This document shows, piece by piece, positions 32,831 to 44,134 of a stretch of 64,000 nucleotides of DNA. Positions within the stretch are counted from its first letter, which is position 1. Each line of letters starts with the position of its first letter. The position numbers were made by a program, and so were the translations under genes. The notes below the pieces were generated by a model. It did not search any database and had not been told where the DNA came from. It saw only the letters and a list, made by a program, of their open reading frames with translations. The stretch comes from Aricia agestis. Taxonomy: Eukaryota > Arthropoda > Insecta > Lepidoptera > Lycaenidae. The stretch lies in contig NC_056407.1 of the NCBI RefSeq assembly GCF_905147365.1, positions 12,896,001 to 12,960,000 on the forward strand. The letters are read 5' to 3'.

Positions 32831-33480
32831 TTGCTTTCTATGAGAGAGAAAAGAAAGAGAGACAGACAGAGAAACACACGCACGCCGCACGGCTTACAAC
32901 TATAGCAAAAAGCACAGACATCAACAAGTACATACACATTAGGTAAGTATCTATGTCTGTGGCAAAAAGTGTCAGTCAAAAAATGTCGTGTCGTTACAAC
33001 TTTTTCTCTTTCGCATCGCGCGATAGGGAACTTCTTTCCAAAAATCCTGTGGCACTCGGGGAGTGCCGTGGTAAAGCTACTGCATAGCATTTTTTATCAA
33101 TTTATGCAATTATAATTCGCATACGTCTAGTCGCACAAACACCGTGCCGAAGTCAGGCAACGCCGCAGCGCCGTGCCGGTCAGTATGGGGATGTTAGTTC
33201 TTTTTTCGTTACGGAATTTCTTGATTAGGTCGCCGCGCTCAAAGCCGCGCCCGCGATAAAAATTATGCAATAGCATATAAGTATACTCTTTCAGGGCTGA
33301 TGCCTGATACTTTCACAGCAAACTCGATATAGCTGGTACCCAATACCCATACACACCCTAAAGTATTATTACGTCATAGTTTTGTTACACCCCGTATACA
33401 AGGCACTCTTGTTCACATATTAGTATCGTTTTATTTATTTTTATAGACGAGATATTTAAATATAAAAATCTATTAAATGA
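32831..33480. other. Mixed repeat debris
   Basis: Includes CACACGCACGCCGCACGGC, GTTACGGAATTTCTTGATT and a fragment (33295-33400) related to the arms of the fold-back at 36541-36810 (CACACCCTAAAGTATTATTA, TTTTGTTACACCC). No complete element or gene was recognised. Confidence 0.4.
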
Positions 33481-33558
33481 AGTATAACAGTAACTAGTTG
33501 AGTAATATTTTTTTATTTAATGAAATTAAAAGCGTAGCAGCTCGTAGCACACGCAAAG

Positions 33559-33594
33559 CTACGAAAATCGCTACGGCCTACGCGATTTTCGTAG
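33559..33594. repeat. Short hairpin, 13-bp arms
   Basis: CTACGAAAATCGC and its perfect reverse complement surround the 10-base loop TACGGCCTAC. Confidence 0.6.
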
Positions 33595-33764
33595 ATCTAT
33601 ACAATAGATACAACTATTCATTATGGAAATACGCCTTAATTGACAGTCAAACAGCAAACTAAATAAAGTTCACAATATAATACTAATGAATAATGATACA
33701 CATTTTGGAAAAGCCGTTTGAGGGACGATGGACAAAATATTTTAATAGCTAATACGTTGTAAGT

Positions 33765-34193
33765 CAGGGGTCACCAAATGGCGGACCGCCTACCCATTGT
33801 GTGGGGACCAAGCATGTTCGAAGATGAACTTCGTTAAAAATTAATTTCAGTCTTGACATACTGATGAACATGTAGCAACAAAAATTGTCACTTTTCTCAT
33901 TAATACAAATAAACACCTTTGCCGTAATTACATAATTGTTTAATATATTTTTTTATGTGTGGACCGCGAAGCAGGGCTGTAGCTAAAGTCAGATTTGAGG
34001 TAGGGCAGAATTGGTTCCAGGTAGGGCGGAAGTAAGAAAAAAATCACAATTGATTGATTTTCTTGGGTTTTGGTATTTTTAAGGTAGGGCATTGCCCCAC
34101 AATGCCCCCCCCCCCCCTAGCTACGGCCGTGCCGCGAAGGTCATTTTATTTTAAGAAAGGACCCCGAGCGAAACTAATAATTGGTGACCCCTG
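33765..34193. mobile_element. hAT-like element, duplication TTGTAAGT
   Basis: Ends CAGGGGTCACCAA and TTGGTGACCCCTG, with TTGTAAGT on both sides (33757-33764 and 34194-34201). A second hAT-like element of another family is nested inside (33972-34131). Relatives are at 38525-38888 and 21465-21606. Confidence 0.85.
33972..34131. mobile_element. hAT-like MITE nested in another hAT, duplication CCGCGAAG
   Basis: Ends CAGGGCTGTAGCTA and TAGCTACGGCCGTG, flanked by CCGCGAAG (33964-33971 and 34132-34139). It is a 160-bp internal-deletion relative of the 1.65-kb element at 3430-5078. A C-run of about 13 lies near its right end. Confidence 0.85.
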
Positions 34194-34493
34194 TTGTAAG
34201 TTGTAACTATACGTTTTCGGTGCAACACTGTTGTGTGAATGCAAGAATTTTAGTCAATGATTCAGTAGTCGCTTAGTTGAAATGTCGAATCAAGCCCTTC
34301 AAAGTGACCTACAGAATACCAGCGTAGCTAGCACGGGGTTTCCCAGTCGATTCTTCGGAAGAAAGTAATGGCAGTTTCTTTCCCATGTCTACATATCTTA
34401 TTCCCGAGCATGGCACCACCCATCGACTTGAGTTTCAGTGGACAAAGACAAGAAACTATTTCCATAGCAACCATTAAAGCAACGGCAATTTTT

Positions 34494-34842
34494 TTTTTGA
34501 CATTTAGTTTCTTGGTTCTTTTTTTTTAATTATGGCACCTCGGCTATAAAACCATGGCCAGTGTCGAGTAAATGGCGGCAAATTCAAAAAATCGACGTGT
34601 AGCAACCTTGTCTATAGCCAGAATTATAGTTTTGATCTACGAAATACGAATAATAAAAACTAAGGAACTTTATTATTCGTAGTTTGTAGATCAAAACTAT
34701 AATTCCGGCTATAGACAGGGTTGCTATACATCGATTTTTTGAATTTGCCGCCATTTACTCGACACTGGCCATGGTTTTATAGCCAAGTGCCATAATAAAA
34801 ATAAAAACAGAATCAAGAATCTAAATGTCAAAAGCGGATCGT
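34494..34842. repeat. Fold-back repeat with long arms
   Basis: The arms of about 160 bp (34494-34657 and 34676-34842) share TGGCCAGTGTCGAGTAAATG and TATAGTTTTGATCTAC in inverse, with about 93% pairing and a short loop. A fragment of the same family (CACTGGCCATGG..AAGTGCCATAATAA) is at 16177-16216 upstream of UBXN1. Confidence 0.8.
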
Positions 34843-35234
34843 CATGCTTGACTTATAGATTTTCAAAAGCGAAAGATATCGAGATAGGAAAGAAACTTTT
34901 ACTCCAATGTTTTTCCGGTAAAACTGTCAAAATTTAGTTTCTTTCGTTTGTCTACGTGCTTGTGCTAGCTATGCAGGACAATGATCCGTCATCTCCTTTT
35001 GATCTTGCAGTACTCAACGATATCAAAATACGATGGCAGTACTACGTTTTAATAATCCTCTACATTGAAAAAACCACTCATTTGTTATAGAGTTATAGAC
35101 AGTACGATAGCGCAACTAAACGTGCAATATAAATATTATACAGTAGGTTAAGTTATTTCTTATCCTTAAAGTCACTCAACCAGTCAACACAGAGACAAGT
35201 TTTACGTGCGTTCGGCATACAGATTAGACATTCA

Positions 35235-35580
35235 TACGTGGGAGAGCCATGCTTCGGCACGGATGGGCCGGCTCGACCGGATAAATACCACGTTCTCACA
35301 GAAAACCGGCGTGAAACAGCGCTTGCGCTGTGTTTCGCCGAGTGAGTGAATTTACCGGAGGCCCAATCCCCTAACCCCTACCCTGTTCCCTTCCCTACCC
35401 TCAACTATTTCCTTCCCTTCCCTTCCCTACCCTCCCCTATTACCCTATTCCCTCTTAAAAGGCCGGCAACGCACTTGCAGCTCTTCTGATGCTGCGAGTG
35501 TCCATGGGCGACGGAAGTTGCTTTCCATTAGGTGACCCGTTTGCTCGTTTGCCCGTTTCATTTCATAAAAAAAAAAAAAA
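35235..35580 (+). mobile_element. Poly(A) SINE, copy 2
   Basis: Starts TACGTGGGAGAGCCATGC and ends CATTTCAT followed by a run of 14 A. It matches copies at 6256, 37021 and 48637, with an expanded CCCTTCCCTACC region. Confidence 0.8.
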
Positions 35581-36540
35581 CAACCCTCAGTCACTACGCT
35601 ACTAATTAAATAATCTTAATCATCTTGTTTGTATCCCTGATAACCAAAACTTATAGCCTTCTTGGTTAAAAAAATACAATTAATTTACTTTTACGATATA
35701 CGATTCATTTGCTCCGGTCGTTAATTTTAAAAAATGTTTTGAAACAATCGGCGAGGAAAAATTCTTAGCTATCGATCTCTACTGTTCAGGACCGGCCATT
35801 GCTCTCCATTACATTAAAAATACGCGGCAAAAAATGGCGCGTGCGTTTCCGGACGTATGCACTCTCGGAAAAAAGCGCGTGCGCCGCTCGTGGCTCCGTG
35901 ACGCGTTTTTCTAATTAATTACTCGAGTGTGCAATGCGCACGCGACGGTACGTGAAACTGTAACAAGGATTTATATTACGGAAACGGATACAACTTCCTA
36001 ATATCCCGAAGTGTGAGCACAAACGAACCTTAAAATGAGCGGTAAACATGATTCATGATCATGAATGTAAATATCTGATTCCAAATAAAGGGAGTAATAT
36101 ACCTATATTATGTTCAATTACAGATGAACCTCTTCCTTCTTTTCTTCATTTCTTTTAGAAACGCGCCTTTTAGGAACGAGACTACTTTAAAGTTTAAGGT
36201 ATTATGACGTGTATGCTATGCCAATGTAGAGTAGCCTGTAGGCACAATAGACATAGCTGACAGTACTTCGACTGCTAAGAGACGGACTTGTCTTTTTGAT
36301 ATGATTGTTAATACGGTCTATTATTTCTTTCGGGTTTCGCCAGGATTAGTTAAGGGCTGGGGCGCTGGCTAATATAATTTATTTTTAAAATGAAGATTTT
36401 GAAATTGAATTCTGACAGTTTTTTTTGCATGTGCCAAAATATAAACAACAACTAAATTTGTAGGTAACGACCCTAGCGACGACTTTTGTCGTAATACGTC
36501 AAACTTAAAAATTTCAACATCAGTTCTAAGTCGGTATACT
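35581..36540. other. Non-repeat stretch with a CG-rich part
   Basis: At about 35825-35960 CG dinucleotides are dense (GGCGCGTGCGTTTCCGGACG, CGCGTGCGCCGCTCGTGG). No coding exon was recognised. The rest is AT-rich. Confidence 0.35.
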
Positions 36541-36810
36541 CTATACACTGTGTAACAAAAATAAGTGATTATACTTTAGGGTGTGTACGTGTTCCTTGTA
36601 GAGAGTTCACTGTGAAAGTAGCAGCGCTGAAAGAAGAAAATTTTTTTTCACTTTTGTATGGGCAAGGGCCCGAGCGTCACGATTTTCCCCATACAAAAGT
36701 GAAAAAAAAAAGTTGGTCGTTCAGGGCTGCTACTTTCACAGTGAACTCTCTACAAGGAACACGTACACATCCTAAAGTATTATCACTTATTTTTGTTACA
36801 CCCTGTATAG
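36541..36810. repeat. Fold-back repeat, arms of about 115 bp
   Basis: The left arm (CTATACACTGTGTAACAAAA onwards) and right arm (..GTTACACCCTGTATAG) pair at about 93%, around the GC-rich loop CAAGGGCCCGAGCGTCACG. The apparent 87-codon frame across it (from 36612) is a by-product. Fragments of the family are at 9060-9110, 32520-32590 and 33295-33400. Confidence 0.8.
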
Positions 36811-37020
36811 ATAATTCTGTCGTCTCTGCTGTAGGTATCCCGTACCCTGCGTTCTATCTAGATTTTATCAAATAATAACAAGTATCTGTAATATTCTTGT
36901 ATCTAATACTTTTTATAGAGTCTTTACAAAGATAAGTTCATATTAAAATCGTCTGCAACAAAAATAATAGACCTTCTGTAGAGGGTCGTCATTTTTTTTT
37001 ATATTCCATTATTTTGTAAT

Positions 37021-37346
37021 ACGTGGGAGAGCCATACTTCGGCACGAATGGGCCGGCTCGGAGAAATACCACGTTCTCACAGAAAACCGGCGTGAAACAG
37101 CGCTAGCGCTGTGTTTCGCCGAGTGAGTGAGTTTACCGGAGGCCCAATCCCCTACCCTATTCCCTTCCCTACCCTCCCAAATTCCCTTCCCATCCCTACT
37201 CTCCCCTATTACCCTATTCCCTCTTAAAAGGCTGGCAACGCACCTGCAGCTCTTCTGATGCTGCGAGTGTCCATGGGCGACGGAAGTTGCTTTCCATCAG
37301 GTGACCCTCGCTCGTTTGCCCCCTCGTTTATTTCATAAAAAAAAAA
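37021..37346 (+). mobile_element. Poly(A) SINE, copy 3
   Basis: Starts ACGTGGGAGAGCCATACTTC and ends TTTATTTCATAAAAAAAAAA. It lacks a few bases in GGCTCG(ACC)GGAG compared with copy 1. Confidence 0.8.
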
Positions 37347-37439
37347 TACAGTATGCTGTATAAAAATTCTAGCAGCCTCTATAAACTTGGACTAACTACA
37401 CCTACTTATAAATTAGAATGCTGCTTCGTTTACCGAGAC

Positions 37440-38010
37440 TAGTTTCTCTGTCTCTGTAGTGGAGCTATAGATCTACCATAGTTGAGGAAAAGGGGATTTC
37501 TGGACTCTGGCTCGAGCGTATGTCTGAGGCTTCCGACATGTGTCTAGTTATCATGGTATAGAAATCAGATTTCTCACGTGGTGGGTTAATTTTTTTTTTC
37601 ATTTTGAAATGTCATCCGATCTATCAGATTAAGATAGGGGATGTTTAGTATACCCCAAAGAAGCTTCCATATAAATCACTGACGATTCAAAGGTTAGGTA
37701 AGCCTGTAGGGACATTTTAAAATAGAAAAAATAAAGCTTCATATTTTGCTAAGTTTTGCAGATATTTTATGTTGCACTAAACTAAATGATTCAGTCCTTG
37801 TTGTCTAAAATATATTTATAATGTACCTAAATAAGCAATTCTCTTAACATACTTTTAAAATGGCTGCAGTTTCTGAACCCACCGCTAAAATAAAAAACGC
37901 TTTATTTTTTTAAAATCAGTTTTACCTAATGTAAAAAACTTACTAGGTCTCCATGACGCTCGAGTGACTACACAAATAGCACCTCCCCCTCCCCTACTAC
38001 TACACTACTA
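37440..38010 (+). repeat. Unoccupied copy of a 0.57-kb repeat
   Basis: Shares GAGGCTTCCGACAT.. , GTTAGGTAAGCCTGTAGGGA, AATGGCTGCAGTTTCTGAAC and CTCCATGACGCTCGAGTGAC in the same order with 52215-55575, but without the two insertions found there. At the two positions this copy reads AAAATAGAAAAAATAAAGC and AAAATAAAAAACGC, which are the pre-insertion states. Confidence 0.8.
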
Positions 38011-38066
38011 CTAGTCTCTACTAGATCTACTACTAGTTGTAGTATCTAAAGTATGTATTACGTTTT

Positions 38067-38417
38067 AACGCCTCCGTGGTCCAGTGGTTAAGAGCGTGGC
38101 TCTTGAGTCTTGACTCGGAGGACGTGGGTTCGATTCCTGCGTTAGAAACATGTTAGGACAATGCAGGCTGATCACCTGATTGTCTGACAAGTAAGATGAT
38201 TGATCCATGCGTCGAATGGGCATGTAGAAATTCGGTCCTGTGCTTGATCTCTCGCCAGTCGTGTCGGTCTTCCGTCCCACTGGGTTATGAGAGTAAGAGA
38301 GATTGCTCTTGTGTACTGCGCACACACTTGGGCACTATAAAATTACTCCAGCGTAACTGGCCTGGTTTAAATGAAACCGGCCACCGTCACCGAAACCGGT
38401 GTGGGAGGTATTATTGT
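38067..38417 (+). mobile_element. tRNA-derived SINE, 351 bp, 11-bp duplication
   Basis: The head has an A-box (TGGTCCAGTGG) and B-box (GGTTCGATTCC) of a tRNA promoter. A body unrelated to tRNA follows, and the 3' end is the short repeat TATTATTG. TATTACGTTTT flanks both sides (38056-38066 and 38418-38428), an 11-bp target duplication. The frames in it are not genes. It is distinct from the poly(A) SINE family. Confidence 0.85.
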
Positions 38418-38524
38418 TATTACGTTTTGGAACAAGCACCAACATAGCACTAGACGACGCTCGCAACATCGATGCGCCGATATTATTGTTTGAACCGTAC
38501 GTTTTTTGGGTTAATAATCTATCT

Positions 38525-38888
38525 CAGGGGTCACCAATTAGTTTCCCTCGGGGTCTATATTAAGAAATGAAATGACTTTCGCGGTCCACACATTAAAAAA
38601 AATATATTATTAAACAAAGGGAATTACGGAATTTACAAAGGTATTTAAGTACTTATCATATTTTATCAATGAGAAAAGTAACAATTTTTGTAGATAATTA
38701 TGAATTATCTTTCTCATGTTTGGAGTTAAATTTGTGGAAGCTATTGATATTAATCCTGGAGATGTTCATGAGTAAGTTGAGACCAAAATATATTTTTAAT
38801 GAAGTTCATCTTCGAAAATACTTGGTCCGCAGTCCGCACACAATGGGTCGGCGGTCCGTGGTCCGCCATTTGATTCATTTGGTCCACT
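38525..38888. mobile_element. hAT-like element, duplication ATCTATCT
   Basis: Starts CAGGGGTCACCAATTAGT; ATCTATCT flanks both sides (38517-38524 and 38889-38896). The right terminus (CCATTTG..TTTGGTCCACT) has lost most of the expected inverse GGTGACCCCTG. Related to 33765-34193. Confidence 0.75.
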
Positions 38889-38989
38889 ATCTATCTCCTT
38901 GTACTTTTTGGGACCCTAATCAGACTCTATATACTTATACAGGTAATACATTTCGTTAAAATTGGTTCTGAATATTTTAATAGAAATTA

Positions 38990-39300
38990 GAATCTGGGGG
39001 CACGGGAGTGCCCCCGCCAAGATGAGCCAAGCGAAGCGCGCAATGGCCAGGCCACCGCGATTTTCACTAATATGTAGAGTTTTTAGATTCTTCTCGTACG
39101 GCTGACACATTATATTATTATCACGTATTTTGCCGCGCTTTAGTGTAAAATTAAGGTTTTTAGATTTAGGGCTAAGTATGTAAGGTTAGAAACTTGGCTC
39201 TACATGATATCTCACTACTTTTTGACACCACGAACTATAATATGTTCTCATCTTGGCAACAATTTTACATGAAAATTTTTTGGTGGGATTACAATTTACA
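38990..39300 (-). repeat. Fragments of two repeat families
   Basis: At 38990-39075, GGGGGCACGGGAGTGCCCCC and GAGCCAAGCGAAGCGC; the same GC-rich block is near 46748-46830 and, inverted, 60690-60775. At about 39060-39300, pieces related to the fold-back family at 47235-47653 (TTGGCTCTACATGATATCTC, TTTTGGTGGGATT). Confidence 0.5.
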
Positions 39301-39758
39301 GGTACTTACTACCTATCATTTTCCTCATACAAAGTCAAAACAACCGGTCGCTATATAAGGTGGATGTGCAATCATGGCTTGTAAGGGCTAAAGAATGGTT
39401 ACGGTAAGGCCGCGCGCACACGCGTTAGGCGCCTGTTACTCGTATGAAAATCAATGGCTTTTAGTATTAGTTGTCTAGAATAAAGTTAATTTAATAATTC
39501 AATTTTAAGGATGACAGTACCATCCTTAAAACTGACAACCTTAATGCAACAGCCTCTCCAACACCATGATTTACGAAGGGTTTATAGCCATGCAAAATCG
39601 ACGTTGACGTTGACCCTCTAAAAGTTCGTATTCGATTGTAAGGTCCATGGACCAACTTGAAGAGGTGCATAATTTAAATAGGTCATCATAAATTCAATAT
39701 TTTTATGATATTTACTCGAGCGTAGACTTAGCTCTTGTAAGGTACGAATCTCCGCTAA

Positions 39759-39904
39759 GGTGACGTCACCTATATTCTAGATCTAGAACATTGGGCTTGA
39801 AGGCTAAATTTAAACTTGTAGTACAATGCGCGGGCGCAACCCTGTGACGTCAGCGAGCCAGCGCTCCGCAGGAATCCGCGTCGGAAATGACTCAGCCTGA
39901 CTCA
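39759..39904. promoter_or_regulatory. Cluster of CRE- and AP-1-like motifs
   Basis: The palindrome GGTGACGTCACC (39759-39770), another TGACGTCA (39844-39851) and two TGACTCA sites ten bases apart (39888-39894, 39898-39904) fall within 146 bp of non-repeat DNA. Such motifs bind bZIP factors in animals. No gene is recognised next to it, so a regulatory role is only a suggestion. Confidence 0.3.
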
Positions 39905-39974
39905 CAGAATGCGGCCTAAAGTTAAGGCCGACTATCGCTACCATAAACTGTCTACAGTCATCCTCATTGGCCTT

Positions 39975-40250
39975 CAAAACTCGCCTATTTGGATTTTGGT
40001 CAGATATACCGTCGCACTCAGAAATAAATTGACTGGACGAAGCCCGTAACTACGTTGCGCCAAAATTCGTTTATCGCGTGGGGACCGTAAATTTTTCCGA
40101 GATGAAAAGTATCCTATGTCCTTTCCCGGGACTAAAAGTATATCCGTACCAAGTTTCAGCAAAATCGGTTCAGCAGTTTGGATGTGACGAGACAAACAGC
40201 CAGACAGAAAGACACACGTTCGCATTTATAATATTAGTAATTAGTATGGA
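39975..40250 (-). mobile_element. Helitron-like element, 3' end incomplete
   Basis: On the minus strand it begins TCCATACTAATTACTAATAT and runs through GGTACGGATATACTTTTAGT and CCCACGCGATAAACGAATTT. The CTAG terminus is missing. Related to 42841-43050. Confidence 0.55.
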
Positions 40251-41120
40251 TTACTTAACTTTAATTAAGAGTTCGACGAAAAAAGATGCACTTTGTGTTG
40301 CAATCTACAGTAACTTAACGTTAAGTAATCATTGAATGTTCCGAAGTGCGGTTAACTAATCGGTTTCGGCTAGTGCCCGTAACTTCGTTCGGTCTGTAGT
40401 CTCAATGCTGCAAATCGCTAATTACAAATGAGAGAAAATACACTTTATCAAACGAATAAATAAAAAATATCAAAATATTTCATTAGCTAGTAAGCCAATT
40501 GCGTGGCCCCACGTAAAAAGAGTATTTTATGGGAATATAATATTATTTTCTCCAAGTTGAAGTTCTCGAGGTCTATTCTATATCTGTGCATTTCGAGTTT
40601 CAACAATATCGGTTTTGTTGAAATTAGGTTTATTCGATATGCAAATTACAAACAAACAAACTTTTACTCTTTATCGTTTTGCTAAAATTGCTATTTGCGA
40701 CCTCGTTCCTAATATTATTTCTTCCTAGGCACATCAACATTCATGATTAGAACTTATATGATGTACATTTGTACTTTACTGACTGACCAAATTTTTGTAT
40801 GCCTGTGCTCCAGTATTATATAACTGATAGTCCGACATAATTATAATAAGGACATCTTATTTAGATAAATTAGATTCAAGCTTAAATTTATGTAGACTAG
40901 ACAGTAGAATGGGTGCATACTATGAAATACCCTACATACTAGAACTTCATACATCATAGGAACACGTTATATAAGGTCAATTTCTCATCTCCCATCAGGA
41001 TATTTAACAGGAAACCTAGATCTAGGTTACACGAGCGCGAATGACGTCATCTAGTCTAAGGTACGTCAGAAGCTTATGACGACTATTGACATAACAGACA
41101 AGTGAACTATATAGAAAAAA
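40251..41120. other. AT-rich stretch, nothing recognised
   Basis: No TIR, tail or exon seen. The short frame at 40503-40685 has no recognisable domain. Confidence 0.4.
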
Positions 41121-41777
41121 CCGGTCAAGTGCGAGTTGGACTCGCCCATGAAGGGTTCCGCAGCAGCAATAAGGTTTATTTCTATGAAATTAAAATGTTT
41201 TCGATTTATTTTTATATTTCAGTCGATTTAATGAAAGTTAAATTAAGGTTAACTATTTATGACATATAAAAAAACTACTTGCTAGATCTCGTTCAAACCA
41301 ATTTTCGTTGGTAGCTTTTATAGTAACGTACATCATATTTTTTTTTAGAACTATCATGCCCCTACTTTAGAATATAGAGGGGGGGGGCACACATTTTACC
41401 AAATTGGAAGATTCTCTCTCGCAAACTATTCAGGTTAGAAAAAAATGATATTAAAAACCTCAATATGATTTTGAAGACCTATCCATATTCCATAGATACC
41501 CCACACGCATAGGTTAGATAAAAAAAAAATGTTTTTGTTTCAGTTGTACCTATGGGGACCCCTAAAATTTTTAATATTTTTTTCATTTTTGTATCAAAAT
41601 CTTAATGCGGTTCATAGATTACATCTACGTACCAAGTTTCGATAGTATAGCTCTTATAGTTTCGAAAAAAAATTGGCTGTGATATACGGACGGACAGACA
41701 GACAGACAGACAGACATGACGAATCTACATAATATAAGGGTTCCGTTTTTTGCCATTTGAGTGCGGAACCCTAAAAA
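41121..41777 (+). repeat. CGGYCAAGTGCGAGT family, long copy
   Basis: Starts CCGGTCAAGTGCGAGTTGGA after an A-run and ends GTGCGGAACCCTAAAAA, with a GACAGACAGACAGACAGACA run. About 650 bp and apparently complete. It gives the uninterrupted form of the copy at 53199-55468. Confidence 0.7.
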
Positions 41778-41926
41778 TGACAGTGATCGGGTTACATATT
41801 GTTATAGTGCAGGATCACACGTGTTTGTAGAGTCTATGCGGTATAAGTTTGTAGTAAGTTATTAGTAGAATGTCATAATTCACTAATGCAGCCAAATGTT
41901 CAACCAAGCAATGCATCAATTATAAT

Positions 41927-42478
41927 TAGGGATCGGTAAAGCCGACTATCCGGCCACTTTTGTAGTCGGCGACTAGTCGGCGAATAGTCGGCAAAAAGCG
42001 CCGACTAATCGGCCTTTTACTTTTTTGCTATTATTGAAATTACATTAAAGAAAAACCTTGATTATTATTTATAATGTGTTCATATCACACTCAATCAGTG
42101 TTACACATTTTAAAATTAAGTATATGAAGTGTTTCTGAAATTACTTGCTAGTAAAGAAATTATTTTTGCAAATATAATTTTTTACAACAAATTATGTATG
42201 TATTATTAAATAAAGATCTCATGTAGGTACATGAAATATTTACTGAAAACCATCAACTGTATCATAGAAACAAAATAAAGTAACGTACGCGAAATAAACA
42301 TAACACGATTCGACACGTTTGCAGGCGGCGTGTGCAACTTACCCGCGAAACAGCAGTAAAAAAGCCTTCCGAAACCATAATCGGCTTGGCCGACTAGTCG
42401 GCCGATTAGTCGGCTTCTTTGCAGCCGACTAATCGGCTAGTCGGCTAGTCGGCCAAAGTCATGATCGGCACATCTCTA
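41927..42478. mobile_element. hAT-like element with GGCCGACTAGTCGG arrays
   Basis: Ends TAGGGATCGG and inverse of TAGAGATGTGCCGATCATG, with ATTATAAT on both sides (41919-41926 and 42479-42486). Both terminal 80-100 bp are filled with CGACTAGTCGG-type palindromic units, which look like transposase-binding subterminal repeats. The inside is AT-rich, without a transposase. Confidence 0.8.
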
Positions 42479-42486
42479 ATTATAAT

Positions 42487-42840
42487 ATTTTCAAACGGTT
42501 TTTAAAAGGAGGAGGCTCTCATACTGACTGCAATTTAATAATAAGACTATAAGATGCAGTTGGGAACAGTATTCCAAGTTCAATAACAATAACTAAGAAC
42601 TTTTTTGTCATTTACACACTTCCTTTACTTATTCCTTAACCGATACTGTGTATGGTTAGTATCTTACTTCCAAATAGCATCGTCTCTCTGCTTGCATGGA
42701 AAAGGAATCTTTCGGAGAATCATACGGAGGTTTAATGTAGAGTTCTGCGTCATGGTCGACTGGTAACTGCCAGCCTATCTCGTAGCTAAAATGTGATTCA
42801 AATATATCCATTGATTTAATTAATATCATGTAATTTAATA
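42487..42840. other. Nothing recognised
   Basis: Mostly AT-rich DNA without visible ends of elements or coding exon. Confidence 0.4.
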
Positions 42841-43050
42841 TCCATACTAATATTATAAATGCAAAAGTGTGTCTGTCTGTCTGTCTGTTACCTCTTCACG
42901 CCCAAACCGCTGAACCGATTTTGCTGAAATTTGGCATGCAGATACCTTGAGTCCCGGGAAAGGACATAGGATACTTTTTGTCCCGGAAAAATGTACGGTT
43001 CCCCCGCGATAAACGAGTTTTGGCGCAACGGAGTTGCGGGCGTCATCTAG
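42841..43050 (+). mobile_element. Helitron-like element, 210 bp
   Basis: Starts TCCATACTAATATTATAAAT and ends CAACGGAGTTGCGGGCGTCA TCTAG before a T. The GTTGC/GCAAC-type stem before CTAG fits a Helitron 3' end. It lies 11 bp from an inverted partner (43062-43258). Confidence 0.65.
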
Positions 43051-43061
43051 TTATACAATAA

Positions 43062-43258
43062 CTAGGCGCCAAAATTAGTTTATAGTGCGGAAACCATAAT
43101 TTTTCCGGAATGAGAAGTCATAAGTACTTACTTATATCATTTCGCGGGTCTCAAAGTATCTAGTTATTCCAAATTTCTGCAAAATCGGTTTAGTGGTTTG
43201 GGCGTGAAGAGGTAACATGCAGACACACTTTCGGATTAATATTAATATAGGTATGAGT
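43062..43258 (-). mobile_element. Helitron-like element, inverted partner
   Basis: On the minus strand it ends ATTTTGGCGC CTAG followed by T. The other end has the TAATATTAAT start. It shares CAAAATCGGTTTAGTGGTTT-type core with the neighbour, so the two face each other 3' end to 3' end. Confidence 0.55.
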
Positions 43259-44130
43259 AATGGATTTATTCGCAAAACTTAAGTAATTAAATCGGGAAGC
43301 TATCCCGGTTTTACTATGTTAAAACATTAAAAAGGCAATAAAATACTTTTGTAGTGATATTGTAAGTAAAACCTTGCGTCTTTATCGAAATGTTCGCGTT
43401 TATTACTGGCAAACTGGTCTTGGTAGAGAGGAAAGAAGTTAGAAAGGAAGTAATTTGATAAGTGATTAATCTTCATTAATATTTATTTAGTACCATGCTA
43501 ATATCATAAAAAAGGAAATGTGTTTTTTTGTATGTGTGTTCCCGCATCACGCAGAAAGTACGCGACTTGACCGATTTTAATAATTTTTTGCCAATATAAT
43601 GCTTAATCATCATCACTTATAGTAAAATATACATTTTTACACGGCACGGAATGACTACATGTTGGTTAAAATCTTCAATTATTTACCTTAAATAACGATA
43701 AAATTGGTACGTTTTTATTATGATCCATTCTTTGCCTCTATAAGCACAGAATAGATAATAGTACAAGTACTATAAGTAACTTAAACAAATGAGAAGGCTA
43801 AAATGACCGTAGAAGTAGACCATATTAATGATGCATTAATATTAATTTTATAGGCTGCTTAAAAATAAGAATGTAGAATATGTATTAATATTATTAGCAC
43901 AGCCATTAAGAATTGGTCTGTCTGACCAATCGAAAGAGTTAGACAGCCAAAATGTGTCTACGTTGCTCTCTTGCTTAATAAGGTTATTTATGGTGGAGTC
44001 TTTGTTATATATTACTATGACTTTTTCAATGATAAAAAATGACAAACAGACTTTTTACTGTTGCTATAAAAATATTTTAAATAAGGTAATTTCACCAATT
44101 GTAGAGCAAAACACATTTGAAAAAAAAAAA
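43259..44130. other. AT-rich stretch, nothing recognised
   Basis: No element ends or exons. Short frames at 43848-44136 have no known domain. Confidence 0.4.
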
Positions 44131-44134
44131 ACTT

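Noticed and set aside
32809..33090. A 93-codon cysteine-rich minus-strand protein
   Set aside because: The region consists of dispersed repeat pieces and GAGA/CACA simple sequence; no start context or homology supports it.
36612..36875. An 87-codon gene
   Set aside because: It runs across both arms and the loop of a fold-back repeat and shows no domain.
38070..38145. A tRNA gene at the start of the SINE
   Set aside because: The A and B boxes are followed by a SINE body, a 3' simple tail and a target duplication, so it is the SINE promoter.
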